Source of the DNA: Pseudomonas lactis
GTDB lineage: Bacteria > Pseudomonadota > Gammaproteobacteria > Pseudomonadales > Pseudomonadaceae
Direction: 5' to 3'
DNA: 64,000 nt
NCBI RefSeq assembly: GCF_001439845.1
Contig: NZ_JYLO01000004.1
Coordinates: 310,001-374,000, forward strand
Part shown: positions 35,922 through 46,549 of the stretch, piece after piece
How the letters are laid out: each line of letters opens with the position of its first letter
Numbering within the stretch: position 1 is the stretch's first letter
The notes under the pieces: generated by a model
What the model was told of the DNA's origin: nothing
Databases searched by the model: none
The model's input: only the letters and a program-made list of their open reading frames with translations
Position numbers and translations under genes: made by a program

Positions 35922-37544
35922 ATGTCAGAACATGCTCAACCCCTGGGCTCGGCGGCCAGTGCAAGTACCGCCAACGAATCAAGAAAGGTCATCTTCGCCT
36001 CCTCCCTGGGGACGGTGTTCGAGTGGTATGACTTTTTCCTCTACGGCGCCCTGGCGGCGGTGATCAGCAAGCAGTTCTTTGCCGGGGTCAACGACACCAC
36101 GGCGTTTATCTTTGCCTTGATGGCCTTTGCCGCAGGCTTTGTGGTGCGGCCATTCGGTGCGCTGGTGTTCGGCCGCCTGGGCGATATGATCGGGCGCAAG
36201 TACACCTTCCTCGTGACCATCATCCTGATGGGCGTGGCAACCTTCTGCGTCGGGTTGCTGCCGACCTACGCCAGCATCGGCATTGCCGCGCCGATCATCC
36301 TCATTGTGCTGCGCATGCTGCAGGGCCTGGCACTGGGCGGCGAATACGGTGGTGCCGCTACCTACGTGGCCGAGCATGCGCCACCGGGCAAGCGCGGGCT
36401 GCATACCAGCTGGATTCAATCCACCGCCACCCTCGGCCTGCTGCTGTCGCTGCTGGTGGTGCTGGCCTGCCGTTACTTCACCGGCGATCAGTTCGAAGTG
36501 TGGGGCTGGCGCATTCCGTTCCTGTTTTCCATCGTGCTGCTGGGCATCTCGACCTGGATCCGCATGAGCCTGCACGAATCGCCCGCCTTCTTGAAAATGA
36601 AAGAGGAAGGCAAGGCCTGCAAGGCGCCGATTCGCGAGTCCTTCGGCAAATGGGAAAACCTCAAGGTGGTGCTGATCGCCCTGTTCAGCATCAACGGCGG
36701 GCAGGCGGTGACCTTCTACGCGGCGCAGTTTTATGTGCTGTTCTTCCTCACCCAGTTCCTGCGCATGGACCCGGCCCTGGCCAATATGCTGTTGATTATC
36801 AGCGTGGTGATTGGCGCGCCGTTCTTTATCCTGTTTGGCTGGCTATCGGACAAGGTCGGGCGCAAGCCGGTGCTGATGCTCGGCCTGCTGCTGGCGACCG
36901 CGCTGTACTTCCCGATCTTCAAAGGCCTGGCGCACTACACCAACCCCGCAATGGACCAGGCCAGCCAACAGGCGCCGATCACCGTACTGGCCGACCCGGC
37001 CACCTGCACCTTCCAGTTCGACCCAGTGGGCAAGGCCCGTTTTGACAGCCCCTGCGACAAGGTCAAGACCTTCCTGGTCAAACAGGGACTGCCCTACAGC
37101 AGCGTCGCCGCCCCTGCGGGCAGCCCGGTGCAAGTGAGCGTCGGCGATGTGCGCATCGACGGTTTTGATGAAGCGGCCCTGCGTGGCGCCGTGGCCCTGG
37201 CCGGTTACCCGTCATCGGCGGATGCGGCCCAGGTCAACAAGCTGATGGTGGTGGTGCTGATCGTGGTGCTGATCTTCATCGCCGCCATGTGCTACGGGCC
37301 GTTGGCGGCGCTGATGGTGGAGCTGTTTCCGACGCGCATCCGCTACACCTCGATGTCCCTGCCCTACCACATCGGTAACGGCTGGTTTGGCGGGTTCCTG
37401 CCGACGGTGTCGTTCGCCCTGGTGGTGTACACCGGCGATATTTTCTATGGGTTGTGGTACCCGGTGGTGGTGACGGGGGTGAGCCTGATCGTCGGGCTGT
37501 TCTGCCTCAAGGAAACCCGGCATGTGGATATCGAAAAAAACTGA
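35922..37544 (+). CDS. MHS-type MFS transporter with large loop insertion
   Basis: A 540-residue metabolite:H+ symporter of the MHS family. GTVFEWYDFFLYGALAAVIS, FGRLGDMIGRKYTF and ALGGEYGGAATYVAEHAPPG are signatures of the family. Between the TM segment ending near residue 340 and the one near 440 sits an insertion of about 100 residues (with CTFQFDPVGKARFDSPCDKV and VQVSVGDVRIDGFD), longer than in most MHS proteins of about 430-450 residues. It follows the GMC oxidoreductase by 82 bp and presumably imports its substrate. Confidence 0.9.
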   Translation: MSEHAQPLGSAASASTANESRKVIFASSLGTVFEWYDFFLYGALAAVISKQFFAGVNDTTAFIFALMAFAAGFVVRPFGALVFGRLGDMIGRKYTFLVTIILMGVATFCVGLLPTYASIGIAAPIILIVLRMLQGLALGGEYGGAATYVAEHAPPGKRGLHTSWIQSTATLGLLLSLLVVLACRYFTGDQFEVWGWRIPFLFSIVLLGISTWIRMSLHESPAFLKMKEEGKACKAPIRESFGKWENLKVVLIALFSINGGQAVTFYAAQFYVLFFLTQFLRMDPALANMLLIISVVIGAPFFILFGWLSDKVGRKPVLMLGLLLATALYFPIFKGLAHYTNPAMDQASQQAPITVLADPATCTFQFDPVGKARFDSPCDKVKTFLVKQGLPYSSVAAPAGSPVQVSVGDVRIDGFDEAALRGAVALAGYPSSADAAQVNKLMVVVLIVVLIFIAAMCYGPLAALMVELFPTRIRYTSMSLPYHIGNGWFGGFLPTVSFALVVYTGDIFYGLWYPVVVTGVSLIVGLFCLKETRHVDIEKN

Positions 37545-37554
37545 TACCTCCCCC

Positions 37555-37656
37555 CTGCAGGAGCGAGCTTGCTCGCGAAGAACCTGAGAGCAACGCGGGG
37601 CACCAGGCGCCCCGCGTCATCGTTAACGACCTTCGCGAGCAAGCTCGCTCCTACAG
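37555..37656. repeat. REPIN, TAGGAGCGAGCTTGCTCG family
   Basis: CTGCAGGAGCGAGCTTGCTC and its complement CGAGCAAGCTCGCTCCTACAG enclose a GCGGGGCACCAGGCGCCCCGC hairpin. Confidence 0.88.
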
Positions 37657-37765
37657 CGGTGTGCAGTGCTCACACAAATTACTGTACATCCATACAGATA
37701 ATGGTTGCTCAAATCCGTTCAAATAAGCATCCTGCAAGGCATCAACCTGATCTGATGTGATGACC

Positions 37766-39715
37766 ATGCGGCTGTACCTCTGTGAAAAACCCTCCCAGGC
37801 CAAGGATATCGCGGCCGTGCTCGGCGCCAGCCGCCGTGGCGATGGGTGCTGGCTGGGTCATGGAGTCACGGTCACCTGGTGCATCGGCCACTTGTTGGAA
37901 ACCGCTCCGCCCGACGCTTACGACGCCAAGTACAAACGCTGGGTGCTGGCCGACCTGCCGATCGTTCCGGAAAAATGGAAGATGCTGGTCAAGCCCAAGA
38001 CCGCCAGCCAATACAAGGCCGTCAAACGCTTGCTGGGGGAAGCCCAGGAACTGGTGATCGCCACCGACGCCGACCGTGAAGGCGAGATGATCGCCCGTGA
38101 ACTGGTGGAGCATTGCCGCTACCGCGGGCCGATCCAGCGGCTGTGGCTGTCGGCACTCGACGACGCCTCCATTCGCAAGGCCCTGGCGGCGCTCAAACCC
38201 GGTGCAGAAACCTTCAGCCTGTATCATTCGGCCCTGGGGCGCTCGCGTGCCGACTGGCTGATCGGCATGAACATGAGTCGCCTGTTTACCCTGCTGGGGC
38301 GCCAATCCGGTTACCAGGGCGTGCTGCCGGTAGGCCGCGTGCAAACCCCGACCCTGCGCCTGGTGGTGGACCGTGATCGCAGCATTGCCGACTTCGTGCC
38401 GGTGGCCTATTGGGCCATTGATGTCGACCTGCGTCACGAGCACATGACCTTCACCGCCCAATGGCGCGCCCCTGACGATGCCTGTGACGACCAGGGCCGT
38501 TGCCTCAACCCGCAACTGGCGCGGGACGCCGCCGACGCCATGCTCAACGCCGCCACGGCGCGACTGGTGAAACTGCGTACCGAGCGCATGCGCGAAGTGG
38601 CGCCCCTGCCCTTCGACCTCGGCACCTTGCAGGAGATCTGTTCGAAGAAGCTCGGCCTGGGCGCCCAGGAAACCCTGGACATCGCTCAATCCCTGTACGA
38701 AACCCACAAGGCCATCACCTACCCGCGCAGCGATTGCGGCTACCTGCCGTTGAGCCAGCACAGTGAAGCGCCGAAGATTCTGGCGGCACTGGGCCGTGCG
38801 GACACAGCGGTCAACGAACTGATGCCGCACATCGACCCTCAGCGCCGTTCGCGGGCCTGGAACGACGCCAAGGTCAGCGCCCACCACGGCATCATCCCCA
38901 CCGGCGCCGGCAAGGCGGTCAGCCAACTGACCGGCAAGCACCGTGCGGTCTATACGCTGATTCGTGCGCGCTACCTGGCGCAGTTCCTGCCCAACCATGA
39001 ATACGACCGCACCCAGGCCGATTTCGACTGTGCCGGCCACGCGTTGCGCGCGGTGGGCAAAGTGGTCATCGAACCGGGCTGGAAACGCGCCTTGCCCGAA
39101 GCGTTGGTGCCCGCCAAAGGTCGCGAAGCCCCCGCGCCCCAAGCATTGCCGACGCTGGTGCAGGGCCACGACTACGCCGTGGCCAAGGTCAACCTCAAGG
39201 ACCTATGGACCCAGCCGCCCAAGCCCTTTACCGAAGGCGACCTGATCAAGGCGATGAAAAACGTCGCCAAGCTGGTGGAGGACCCGTTGCTAAAGCAAAA
39301 ACTCAAGGACACCACGGGCATCGGCACCGAGGCCACCCGCGCCGGGATTATCCAGGGCCTGCTGGACCGCGGCTACCTGGTGAAAAACGGCAAGGCCCTG
39401 TCGGCAACCCCGGCCGCGTTCAGCCTGATTGACGCCGTGCCCCGCGCTATCGCCGACCCTGGCACCACCGCCATCTGGGAACAGGCACTGGACATGGTGC
39501 AAAGCGGCGAAATGAGCCTGGAAGAGTTCGTGGCCAAGCAAGCGGCGTGGATGAGCAAGCAGGTGGCGCGCTGCAACGGCATGCGCATGACCATCACTGG
39601 CCCCGCCAGCCCCGCTGGCCGAGGAGCAACGCCGTGGAAAAAGAAACGCAAGGCCGCGCCACGTAAGGCTGCTGCCAGCCCCAAACGCGGGAAAAAGCCG
39701 GCAAATGCGGGATAA
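37766..39715 (+). CDS. topB: DNA topoisomerase III
   Basis: A type IA topoisomerase of 649 residues that decatenates single-stranded and replication intermediates. The Toprim domain begins MRLYLCEKPSQAKDIAAVLG with VIATDADREGEMIARELVEH; the catalytic Tyr is in HKAITYPRSDCGYLPLS; GIGTEATRAGIIQGLLDRGY is also typical. The C-terminus is Lys/Arg-rich (KKKRKAAPRKAAASPKRGKK). ATG at 37766 gives the conserved N-terminus; ATG 37760 and GTG 37757 just upstream are alternatives. No Shine-Dalgarno is obvious for any. Confidence 0.95.
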   Translation: MRLYLCEKPSQAKDIAAVLGASRRGDGCWLGHGVTVTWCIGHLLETAPPDAYDAKYKRWVLADLPIVPEKWKMLVKPKTASQYKAVKRLLGEAQELVIATDADREGEMIARELVEHCRYRGPIQRLWLSALDDASIRKALAALKPGAETFSLYHSALGRSRADWLIGMNMSRLFTLLGRQSGYQGVLPVGRVQTPTLRLVVDRDRSIADFVPVAYWAIDVDLRHEHMTFTAQWRAPDDACDDQGRCLNPQLARDAADAMLNAATARLVKLRTERMREVAPLPFDLGTLQEICSKKLGLGAQETLDIAQSLYETHKAITYPRSDCGYLPLSQHSEAPKILAALGRADTAVNELMPHIDPQRRSRAWNDAKVSAHHGIIPTGAGKAVSQLTGKHRAVYTLIRARYLAQFLPNHEYDRTQADFDCAGHALRAVGKVVIEPGWKRALPEALVPAKGREAPAPQALPTLVQGHDYAVAKVNLKDLWTQPPKPFTEGDLIKAMKNVAKLVEDPLLKQKLKDTTGIGTEATRAGIIQGLLDRGYLVKNGKALSATPAAFSLIDAVPRAIADPGTTAIWEQALDMVQSGEMSLEEFVAKQAAWMSKQVARCNGMRMTITGPASPAGRGATPWKKKRKAAPRKAAASPKRGKKPANAG

Positions 39716-39844
39716 ATACCGAAAAAAACCGGCCCATGACGTTTTTCGACAGGTTTAACGCCGCATTGGCCCTTGCTCCGGCGGGTTCGGTCTAGGATTC
39801 TGTAGGGGATCTGGACTACCAACAACAACACCGGAGTGGCCGCC

Positions 39845-40285
39845 ATGAAGACCGTTGCACAACTGCTCAAAGCCAAGGACCAGAAAAACCAGGACGTCCA
39901 CACCATCAAATGGGACCACACCGTGTTTGAAGCGCTGGTGCGAATGTCCGAGAAAAACGTCGGGGCCTTGCCCGTGGTCAAGGATGACGTGGTGGTCGGC
40001 ATCATCAGCGAAAGGGATTACGCACGCAAAATCATGCTCAAGGGCCTCTCGTCGGTCACCACCAAGGTCCATGAGGTGATGAGCTCGCCGGTGATCACCG
40101 TGGATACTCACAAGAGTGTCGAGGAATGCATGAACATCATGACCGACAGTCACCTGCGCCACCTGCCCGTGGTCGAAGACGGCAAACTGCTGGGCCTGCT
40201 GTCCATCGGTGACTTGGTCAAGGAAGCGATTGCCGAGCAAGCGGCCTTGATCCAGCAGCTGGAACAGTACATCCGCGGCGAATAG
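39845..40285 (+). CDS. Two-CBS-domain protein
   Basis: A 146-residue protein made of a pair of CBS motifs that usually bind adenine nucleotides. First CBS: VFEALVRMSEKNVGALPVVK then GIISERDYARK; second: VHEVMSSPVITVDTHKSVEE then HLPVVEDGKLLGLLSIGDLV. No catalytic domain is attached. ATG at 39845 rather than GTG 39836. It lies 9 bp before a sirtuin gene on the same strand, so the two are likely cotranscribed; an energy-state sensor next to an NAD-dependent deacylase is plausible but inferred. Confidence 0.92.
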   Translation: MKTVAQLLKAKDQKNQDVHTIKWDHTVFEALVRMSEKNVGALPVVKDDVVVGIISERDYARKIMLKGLSSVTTKVHEVMSSPVITVDTHKSVEECMNIMTDSHLRHLPVVEDGKLLGLLSIGDLVKEAIAEQAALIQQLEQYIRGE

Positions 40286-40294
40286 GGGGAACCC

Positions 40295-41140
40295 ATGCTC
40301 GACACGCTGGACCATCAGCAAGACCACCTCGACACCCTGCACCGGGCCATGACCGGCCGGCGCTTTCTGGTGCTGACCGGCGCAGGGATCAGTACATCTT
40401 CGGGCATCCCGGATTACCGGGACGGTGAAGGTGTACGCCGGGGCAAGCCACCGATGATGTACCAGGAATTCCTCGCCACTCCAGAGGCGCGGCGCCGCTA
40501 CTGGGCGCGGGCGATGCTGGGGTGGCCGCGGGTGCGCATTGCCCAGCCGAACAAGGCCCACCTTGCGCTCGCGACGCTGCAACACCGTGGCCATATCAGC
40601 GGGCTGATTACGCAGAACGTCGACACCCTGCATGACCAGGCCGGCAGCCGGGATGTGATCGAGCTGCATGGCAGCTTGCATCGGGTGCTGTGCCTGGATT
40701 GCCAATTGCGTAGCGAGCGCGACGTGATCCAGCGGCAGATGGAGGTCGATAACCCGCACATGGCGCAGGTTCATGCGGTGCAAGCGCCAGATGGCGACAC
40801 CCTGCTCGATCCGGTGTTTGAACAGCGCTTCCAGGTACCCCACTGCCCACATTGCGACGGCGCAAGGCTGAAACCGGATGTGGTGTTCTTTGGCGAGAAC
40901 GTCGCACCGGCGACGGCGCTCAAGGCGATGACGGCGGTAGAACATGCCGAAGGACTGTTAGTGGTGGGGTCGTCGCTGATGGCCTATTCGGCGTTTCGCC
41001 TGTGCAAGGCGATAGTTGAACAGGGTAAGCCGGTGATTGCCATCAACCTGGGCAAGACGCGGGGTGATGAGCTGTTGCAGGTGAAAATCCAGGCGTCCTG
41101 CGAGCGGCTATTACCCTTACTGTCCGAGAAATTGAGATAG
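40295..41140 (+). CDS. NAD-dependent deacylase, SIR2 family
   Basis: A 281-residue sirtuin that removes acyl groups from lysine using NAD. Rossmann and catalytic motifs: LTGAGISTSSGIPDYRDGEG, LITQNVDTLHDQAGS and ELHGSLHRVLC with the catalytic His. The zinc site is formed by CLDC and CPHC pairs. Length and motifs match bacterial sirtuins rather than CobT. Downstream of a CBS-domain gene by 9 bp. Confidence 0.93.
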   Translation: MLDTLDHQQDHLDTLHRAMTGRRFLVLTGAGISTSSGIPDYRDGEGVRRGKPPMMYQEFLATPEARRRYWARAMLGWPRVRIAQPNKAHLALATLQHRGHISGLITQNVDTLHDQAGSRDVIELHGSLHRVLCLDCQLRSERDVIQRQMEVDNPHMAQVHAVQAPDGDTLLDPVFEQRFQVPHCPHCDGARLKPDVVFFGENVAPATALKAMTAVEHAEGLLVVGSSLMAYSAFRLCKAIVEQGKPVIAINLGKTRGDELLQVKIQASCERLLPLLSEKLR

Positions 41141-41153
41141 CGACGCATCAACC

Positions 41154-41242
41154 TGTGGGAGCTGGCTTGCCTGCGATAGCAGTGTGTCAGGCGAACATGT
41201 ACCCACTGACGCATCGCCATCGCAGGCAAGCCAGCTCCCACA
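41154..41242. repeat. REPIN, GTGGGAGCTGGCTTGCC family
   Basis: TGTGGGAGCTGGCTTGCCTG and its complement CAGGCAAGCCAGCTCCCACA, after the sirtuin gene. Confidence 0.92.
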
Positions 41243-41341
41243 GGGGATCTGCGTAAATTCGTCACCAAAATCCCGCGACCCACCGCACAGAAAATGACGC
41301 CCAAGTCACGTTTTCCCGCATTCCCCCGTCCCCACGGCAAT

Positions 41342-41373
41342 TTATGTAGTGAGCAAAAATAATCACTACATAA
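41342..41373. promoter_or_regulatory. Inverted repeat TTATGTAGTGA-N10-TCACTACATAA
   Basis: Perfect 11-bp arms around an A-rich spacer (GCAAAAATAA), in the gap between the sirtuin gene and the 109-residue unknown gene at 41739. Operator-like; a GTG-started small ORF begins inside the left arm. Confidence 0.5.
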
Positions 41374-41510
41374 CCGTTGACGTAACCTTTTTGTCCTTGC
41401 ATGATCTAGACGTCTCTCGGATCGAGAGCGTTGGTAACAAGCGTTTTGAACAGGCTCGTCTGACCGCCGAGCTGTTTTTCCGGATGTGCACTGCCCACAA
41501 GGCAGATTGA
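41349..41510 (+). CDS. Possible 53-residue small protein
   Basis: An uninterrupted GTG-to-TGA frame of 53 codons beginning VSKNNHYITVDVTFLSL and ending ARLTAELFFRMCTAHKAD. The composition is protein-like (alternating hydrophobic and charged residues) and unlike translated REP sequence, and the stop overlaps a following ATG (TGATG). I recognise no family, and there is no clear ribosome-binding site. It could instead be a long untranslated leader of the gene at 41739. Confidence 0.35.
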   Translation: MSKNNHYITVDVTFLSLHDLDVSRIESVGNKRFEQARLTAELFFRMCTAHKAD

Positions 41511-41572
41511 TGAAGCTGACCGGCCCCGAAAGGGACAGGTACAAGACGCTCAAACGCGGCTTGTCTTCGTAA
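41510..41572 (+). CDS. Possible 20-residue small ORF coupled to the previous
   Basis: ATG overlaps the previous stop by one base; the peptide is MKLTGPERDRYKTLKRGLSS, basic and short. Support is only the overlap. Between 41573 and 41738 I see no gene. Confidence 0.2.
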   Translation: MKLTGPERDRYKTLKRGLSS

Positions 41573-41738
41573 TCAGAGCATTGCGTAGCAGCCCATCAGC
41601 AAGACTACATGCATCAGCTTCAAGACCCTGCCCGTATTCGGCAGCCCGTCGCTGACGCCCGGTTTTAGTAACCGGAGACAACTCAACTGGTATTAACGAA
41701 TCAACTGATAGATCGCCAACTGGTCAAGGGGCTTACAC

Positions 41739-42068
41739 ATGAATCTGAACAACCAACCAACTATCGATGAATTGGCTGAGATGTTCGCAGCGCAGAAAGA
41801 CACACTCGACGACCATATCCTGTGGATTGGCAAATCGGGCGAAGTGCAAATTGACTGCCTGGCGCCCCATACCGAAGAAGCCGAGTTTGACCGCAATAAC
41901 CGTGAGCTGGCGGCGCGCTTGAAGATGTACCGCCGTGGCCAGGGTTATGTCGGCAAGAAAGCCGCGGCTGACCGCAACTTTATCGAGCAGGTGTTCGACA
42001 CACTTAATAATGCCTGGGCGTCTTTCAAAGACAGCTCGCAAGTTAAAGTGATCGACCGTTACTACTAA
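41739..42068 (+). CDS. Conserved hypothetical protein, 109 residues
   Basis: A soluble acidic protein starting MNLNNQPTIDELAEMFAAQK and ending SSQVKVIDRYY. No signal peptide, TM segment, metal motif or recognised domain. AAGGGG (41727-41732) serves as ribosome-binding site. The preceding 370 nt contain an operator-like palindrome and possible small ORFs but no other gene, so it may have a long leader. Function unknown. Confidence 0.75.
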   Translation: MNLNNQPTIDELAEMFAAQKDTLDDHILWIGKSGEVQIDCLAPHTEEAEFDRNNRELAARLKMYRRGQGYVGKKAAADRNFIEQVFDTLNNAWASFKDSSQVKVIDRYY

Positions 42069-42083
42069 GTAGTCCTTAATTAA

Positions 42084-42111
42084 TGTGGGCGCTGGCTTGC
42101 CAGCGCCCACA
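42084..42111. terminator. REP-like hairpin between convergent genes
   Basis: TGTGGGCGCTGGC and GCCAGCGCCCACA form a nearly perfect stem with a TT-containing loop; it lies between the ends of the 41739 gene and the LysR gene at 42126 and may terminate both. It looks like a collapsed GTGGGAGCTGGCTTGCC REP. Confidence 0.6.
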
Positions 42112-42125
42112 TTTGTATTACCGGC

Positions 42126-43028
42126 TTAAAAAGTTGGAAACCTGCCCTTCCCCGCTTCATCTCGAAAGATATCAAACAACACCTGCGCCGCCGCCGACAG
42201 TTCATGCCCCGGCTTGGTCAGCACCCCAATCGGCCGTTCGATCACCGGGCCGGTCAAGGTAATGCAATGGGCTCCGGCCTCTTCCATCTGCCTGGCGCAT
42301 AACGCCGGCACCGCGCTAACCCCCAAACCGCTGGCAACCATCTTGCCCACCGTCGCCAGTTGATGGCTTTCCAAGGCCACGGGCAATTTCATCTGCAAGG
42401 CCCCCAGGTGCTCTTCCAGCATTACTCGCACGGTGGAAGGCCGTTGCAGGGTGATGAACGGCTGTTCCAATAGAGCTTTCCAGTCGATTTCAGCGCGCTG
42501 TGCCAAGGCTGAATCTCCCGGGACCACGGCGATAAAGCGGTCCAGGTACAGCGGCGTGAACGCCAATGACGAGCCATCTGATGGCTCGAACGCCACCCCC
42601 AACTCCACCTGACGGTCGCGCACCATCTCCAGCACTTGCTCATTGATCAGGTCATGCACCGTCACGTTCACCTGAGGGTAACGGGCGCGGAATATCTTCA
42701 GGATCGGCGGCAACAGGTTCCCCGCGAACGACGGCATGGCCGCCACCGTGACGCGGCCGCGTTGCAGGGTAAAACGCTGGCGCAGTTCGTCTTCGGCGTT
42801 GTCCCAATCGGCAATCAACCGGCGGGCCAGGGGCAACAGGGATTCACCTTCAGGGGTCAGCGCGACGTTGCGGGTATTGCGGCTGAACAGGCGCCCGCCT
42901 AAACCTTCTTCCAGGCCCTTGATGGTCAAGCTCAACGCCGATTGGGAGAGGTGCAAACGCTCGCAGGCAGCGGCAAAACTCAGGCTTTGCGCGACGGCGA
43001 GAAAGGCACGCATCTGTTTGACGGTCAT
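42126..43028 (-). CDS. LysR-family regulator of the CoA-transferase operon (DhcR-like)
   Basis: A 300-residue LTTR ([40 protein letters not shown]; effector domain from [20 protein letters not shown]). It diverges from the two CoA-transferase subunit genes and the thiolase gene with a 132-bp gap. The same order, LysR then subunit A, subunit B and thiolase, is the dhcR-dhcAB-atoB cluster of P. aeruginosa, in which the regulator activates dehydrocarnitine use. I infer the same relation here from synteny. Confidence 0.9.
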   Translation of the reverse strand: MTVKQMRAFLAVAQSLSFAAACERLHLSQSALSLTIKGLEEGLGGRLFSRNTRNVALTPEGESLLPLARRLIADWDNAEDELRQRFTLQRGRVTVAAMPSFAGNLLPPILKIFRARYPQVNVTVHDLINEQVLEMVRDRQVELGVAFEPSDGSSLAFTPLYLDRFIAVVPGDSALAQRAEIDWKALLEQPFITLQRPSTVRVMLEEHLGALQMKLPVALESHQLATVGKMVASGLGVSAVPALCARQMEEAGAHCITLTGPVIERPIGVLTKPGHELSAAAQVLFDIFRDEAGKGRFPTF

Positions 43029-43160
43029 GAGCTGCTCCGGACGATGACTGGACTATGCTGTTTTCTAAATCAATCAACCTTAAAAAACAACTTAACAAAT
43101 CAATCCGCTGGCGCAACACTCAACTCACTGGCTGGACCACAAACAATAAAAGAGGTGCAT

Positions 43161-43859
43161 ATGGCAGGTTTCGATAAACGCGTGGCGTCCTATGAAGAAG
43201 CGCTGGCAGGCCTGGAAGACGGCATGACCGTGCTCTCCGGTGGTTTTGGCCTGTGTGGCATTCCAGAAAACCTCATCGCTGAAATCAAGCGCAAAGGCAC
43301 CCGCGACCTGACGGTGGTCTCCAACAACTGTGGCGTCGATGGCTTTGGCCTGGGCGTGCTGCTGGAACAGAAGCAGATCAGCAAAGTGATCGCCTCCTAC
43401 GTGGGTGAAAACGCCCTGTTCGAGAAGCAACTGCTCAGCGGCGAGATTGAGGTGGTGCTCACGCCCCAAGGCACCCTGGCAGAAAAAATGCGCGCAGGCG
43501 GCGCCGGCATCCCGGCCTTCTTCACCGCCACCGGCGTCGGCACCCCCGTGGCCGAAGGCAAGGAAACTCGCGAATTCAAGGGTCGCCCGTACCTGATGGA
43601 AGAGTCCATCACCGGCGACTTTGCCATCGTCAAAGGCTGGAAAGCCGACCACTTCGGCAACGTCATTTACCGTCACACCGCCCAGAACTTCAACCCGCTG
43701 GCCGCCACCGCCGGCAAGATCACCGTGGTCGAAGTCGAGGAAATCGTCGAACCGGGCGAGCTGGACCCGGCGCAGATCCACACCCCTGGCATCTACGTCG
43801 ACCGGATCATCTGCGGCACCTTCGAAAAGCGTATTGAACAGCGCACCGTCCGCAAATAA
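43161..43859 (+). CDS. 3-oxoacid CoA-transferase subunit A (DhcA-like)
   Basis: Alpha subunit (232 residues) of a family I CoA-transferase that moves CoA between an acyl-CoA and a 3-oxoacid such as acetoacetate or dehydrocarnitine. Signatures: [40 protein letters not shown] and [23 protein letters not shown] at 43161 has AGAGG upstream. First gene of an operon with the beta subunit (31 bp later) and a thiolase, opposite a LysR gene. Synteny with dhcA of P. aeruginosa suggests carnitine catabolism; a general ketone-body role is possible. Confidence 0.93.
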   Translation: MAGFDKRVASYEEALAGLEDGMTVLSGGFGLCGIPENLIAEIKRKGTRDLTVVSNNCGVDGFGLGVLLEQKQISKVIASYVGENALFEKQLLSGEIEVVLTPQGTLAEKMRAGGAGIPAFFTATGVGTPVAEGKETREFKGRPYLMEESITGDFAIVKGWKADHFGNVIYRHTAQNFNPLAATAGKITVVEVEEIVEPGELDPAQIHTPGIYVDRIICGTFEKRIEQRTVRK

Positions 43860-43890
43860 TCCCCGTCCAGAACAATAAGAGGAAACAATC

Positions 43891-44550
43891 ATGGCGCTTA
43901 CCCGCGAACAAATGGCTCAACGCGTTGCCCGCGAGATGCAGGACGGTTACTACGTGAACCTCGGTATCGGCATTCCGACCCTGGTGGCCAACTACATCCC
44001 CGACGGCATGGAAGTGATGCTGCAATCGGAAAACGGCCTGCTGGGCATGGGCCCGTTCCCGACCGAAGACACCATCGACGCCGACATGATCAACGCCGGC
44101 AAGCAGACCGTCACCGCACGCATCGGCGCCTCGATCTTTTCTTCCGCCGAGTCGTTCGCGATGATTCGTGGTGGGCATGTCGACCTCACCGTACTGGGCG
44201 CATTCGAAGTGGACGTACAGGGCAACATCGCTTCGTGGATGATCCCCGGCAAGCTGGTCAAGGGCATGGGCGGTGCCATGGACCTGGTGGCTGGCGCAGA
44301 AAACATCATCGTGATCATGACTCACGCCTCCAAAGACGGGGAGTCCAAGTTGCTCAGCCAGTGCAGCCTGCCGCTGACCGGTGCCAACTGCATCAAGCGC
44401 GTGCTCACGGACCTGGCGTACCTGGAAATCGAAAATGGCGCTTTTGTCCTCAAGGAACGCGCACCTGGCGTCAGCGTAGAAGAGATTGTGAGCAAGACCG
44501 CCGGTAAACTGATCGTCCCGGACCACGTTCCAGAAATGCACTTCCAGTGA
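43891..44550 (+). CDS. 3-oxoacid CoA-transferase subunit B (DhcB-like)
   Basis: Beta subunit (219 residues), carrying the catalytic Glu that forms the enzyme-CoA thioester, in [32 protein letters not shown] and [20 protein letters not shown] are family motifs. GAGG precedes the ATG. It follows subunit A by 31 bp and ends 11 bp before the thiolase start. Confidence 0.94.
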   Translation: MALTREQMAQRVAREMQDGYYVNLGIGIPTLVANYIPDGMEVMLQSENGLLGMGPFPTEDTIDADMINAGKQTVTARIGASIFSSAESFAMIRGGHVDLTVLGAFEVDVQGNIASWMIPGKLVKGMGGAMDLVAGAENIIVIMTHASKDGESKLLSQCSLPLTGANCIKRVLTDLAYLEIENGAFVLKERAPGVSVEEIVSKTAGKLIVPDHVPEMHFQ

Positions 44551-44561
44551 GGACAGATTCC

Positions 44562-45743
<1,182 letters not shown>

Positions 45744-45745
45744 CC

Positions 45746-45841
45746 TGTAGGAGCGAGCTTGCTCGCGAAAAACCTCAACGATAACGCAGCGCTCCTCATA
45801 GAACGTGTTGCCTGTGAGTTCTTCGCGAGCTCGCTCCTACA
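45746..45841. repeat. REPIN, TAGGAGCGAGCTTGCTCG family
   Basis: TGTAGGAGCGAGCTTGCTCG and the complement CGCGAGCTCGCTCCTACA (the right arm has lost four bases of the palindrome), directly after atoB. Confidence 0.88.
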
Positions 45842-45865
45842 TATGAGACATAACGAGCAACATTG

Positions 45866-45908
45866 AAAAGGCCTGGTTCCACGAAAACCAGGCCTTTTCT
45901 TTTTCTCG
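45866..45908 (+). terminator. Intrinsic terminator of the CoA-transferase/thiolase operon
   Basis: AAAAGGCCTGGTT pairs with AACCAGGCCTTTT around a seven-base loop and is followed by CTTTTTC. It lies beyond the REPIN that follows atoB. Confidence 0.88.
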
Positions 45909-45934
45909 ATCCCCCTGAATGAACTCGGTCAAAA

Positions 45935-45962
45935 TGTGGGAACTGGCTTGCCAGCTCCCACA
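45935..45962. repeat. Short REP hairpin, GTGGGAGCTGGCTTGCC family
   Basis: TGTGGGAACTGG and CCAGCTCCCACA with a TT-centred loop; a collapsed REP at the 3' end of the convergent thioesterase gene. Confidence 0.75.
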
Positions 45963-45969
45963 TTTGATC

Positions 45970-46392
45970 TCATTGCCTGTCAGCTTGCGGCACCGCGAAC
46001 ACCGCGCTCGCCCGCAGCACCACCCGCTCCTCCACCTGCAAACTCAACGTGGCAAACGCCATCTGCCGTCCGCGCTTGTGGCTTTCCAAACGCACCACCA
46101 TCCATTCCCCTACCTGCACGGCGCCCAGGTAATCCACGGTCATGCTGGCGGTAATCAACGGCAACGGCGGCTCACTGGAAAACGCCATGGCGTACCCCAT
46201 GCCGATATCGGCCAGCGTCGCCAGCACCCCGCCGTGCACCGTGCCGCGCCCGTTGGCGTGACGATGATCGGCGCGCAGGCCGACTTCCAATTGCAAACCT
46301 TCGCCACGGCAATACGCCGGGCCGAGAAGTTCCAGCAACGGGCTGCTGCGCGGCAATGGGACAAAACCTTGGGGGACGGTCTGAGCGTTCAT
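45970..46392 (-). CDS. PaaI-family hot-dog thioesterase
   Basis: A 140-residue hot-dog-fold acyl-CoA thioesterase. The family signature is HANGRGTVHGGVLATLADIG, with strands LITASMTVDYLGAVQVGEWM and FATLSLQVEERVVLRASAVF. ATG at 46392 is chosen; the upstream extension has no family similarity. Substrate unknown. It stands alone, convergent with the thiolase operon. Confidence 0.9.
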   Translation of the reverse strand: MNAQTVPQGFVPLPRSSPLLELLGPAYCRGEGLQLEVGLRADHRHANGRGTVHGGVLATLADIGMGYAMAFSSEPPLPLITASMTVDYLGAVQVGEWMVVRLESHKRGRQMAFATLSLQVEERVVLRASAVFAVPQADRQ

Positions 46393-46549
46393 GGCGGTTG
46401 CTTCCCTGGTATGAGGCTTGAGATGTACGCCAGCCTCGACCCGGCAGCCACCACCATCAGCCGGGCAAATCCCGGGCAATGCTTTGCGTTAATGGGCCAG
46501 ACCCGCTTTAATCTCGGCCAATTTCTCCTACACATTTCAAGGAAACGCC

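Noticed and set aside
41399..41735. RsmY/CrcZ-like small RNA
   Set aside because: A GGA occurs in one hairpin loop (CTCTCGGATCGAGAG), but repeated GGA or CA-motif stem-loops and a terminator are lacking.
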